DNA of 64,000 bases from Theobroma cacao. Its lineage: Eukaryota > Streptophyta > Magnoliopsida > Malvales > Malvaceae. The position numbers and the translations under genes are program-made. Location: positions 22,845,748 to 22,909,747 of the forward strand of contig NC_030855.1 in NCBI RefSeq assembly GCF_000208745.1, read 5' to 3'. Below are positions 63,901 to 64,000 of the stretch, piece after piece. Position 1 is the first letter of the stretch, and the number at the start of each line of letters is the position of its first letter. The notes under the pieces were generated by a model, which saw only the letters and a list, made by a program, of their open reading frames with translations, was not told the origin of the DNA and searched no databases.

Positions 63901-64000
63901 GATAAGGAAATACTATGCTGCGAAGCGTCAGCTGGATAAACAACTCCTTGGAGATTTCATGCCCAGTATTTCCTCCAAAACGCATAATGCTGCAAGAGGC
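60922..64000 (+). CDS. Plant O-fucosyltransferase family protein, 5' part (runs off window)
   Basis: Exons so far: 60922-61302, 61710-61799, 61975-62074, 62197-62267, 62604-62692, 62933-63053, 63160-63303, 63821-64000 and beyond, with phases closing (392 aa so far of a usual 500-650). I chose the ATG at 60922 (MGKQGSPRSPRP); an in-frame ATG at 60889 would add eleven residues. The protein is type II: a cytosolic Ser/Arg-rich head, one transmembrane anchor (about 88-110), a stem, then the catalytic GT-B domain. The NGGLNQQR motif that defines the family and NVWKDPSQFGDIY are visible. Members sit in the Golgi, and some fucosylate cell-wall or protein substrates; this one's substrate is unknown. 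The acceptor of exon 2 (61710 or 61713) is ambiguous. Confidence 0.9.

Overview
This window is nuclear DNA from a flowering plant, a core eudicot and probably a rosid. It is AT-rich and its genes are interrupted by many short GT..AG introns. Every substantial gene belongs to a known plant family. The secondary-wall cellulose synthase most resembles, from memory, the cotton (Malvaceae) protein, so Malvales is my best guess, but this was not tested by any search. I rebuilt exon structures by hand by checking that reading phases join across GT/AG sites. For nine of the ten multi-exon genes all phases close cleanly; the exception is the 3' end of the receptor kinase at 53-58 kb.

Layout. 1-4.5 kb is AT-rich non-coding DNA holding a 1.1 kb sequence duplicated in tandem. 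4.5-7.4 kb has two neighbouring genes with the same C-terminal box, the first a DUF1685 protein. 9.7-12.4 kb is a ten-exon WD40 gene (WDR53-like). 13.8-18.8 kb is a complete twelve-exon CESA8-type cellulose synthase. 21.1-22.5 kb is an intronless LRR receptor-like protein of the RLP51/SNC2 - RLP55 type. 24.7-27.3 kb (minus strand) is an intronless DYW-class PPR protein of the DOT4 type, head-to-head with a Rho-N domain plastid protein (27.6-29.0 kb). 29.5-31.0 kb (minus) is ribosomal protein L11 (uL5), followed by a tRNA-Glu(CUC). 32.7-34.6 kb (minus) is a membrane-anchored RING-CH protein. 39.1-43.1 kb (minus) is an LRR-RLK close to At5g45780. 45.0-48.6 kb (minus) is a BIN2-type GSK3 kinase. 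48.7-53.1 kb is a gene-poor stretch with a palindromic MITE-like element. 53.1-57.9 kb is a non-RD, Xa21/EFR-like LRR-RLK with a damaged LRR module. 59.0-59.7 kb is a decayed LINE reverse-transcriptase fragment. 60.9-64.0 kb is the 5' part of a plant O-fucosyltransferase gene that runs off the window.

The most informative signal is gene order. BIN2, RPL11, Rho-N protein, DOT4, RLP51/55 and CESA8 lie here in the order I remember for Arabidopsis At4g18710-At4g18780. The WD40 gene, the RLP, RPL11 and the LRR-RLK match the neighbouring loci At5g45760-At5g45780. The window therefore looks like the un-fractionated ancestor of two Arabidopsis segments. I found no evidence for a previously undescribed biological system. 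The unusual items are local: the eroded LRR exon apparently rescued by a cryptic splice site, a shortened BIN2 tail, a start-codon-only exon in RPL11, the tandem 1.1 kb repeat and the GC-cored MITE.
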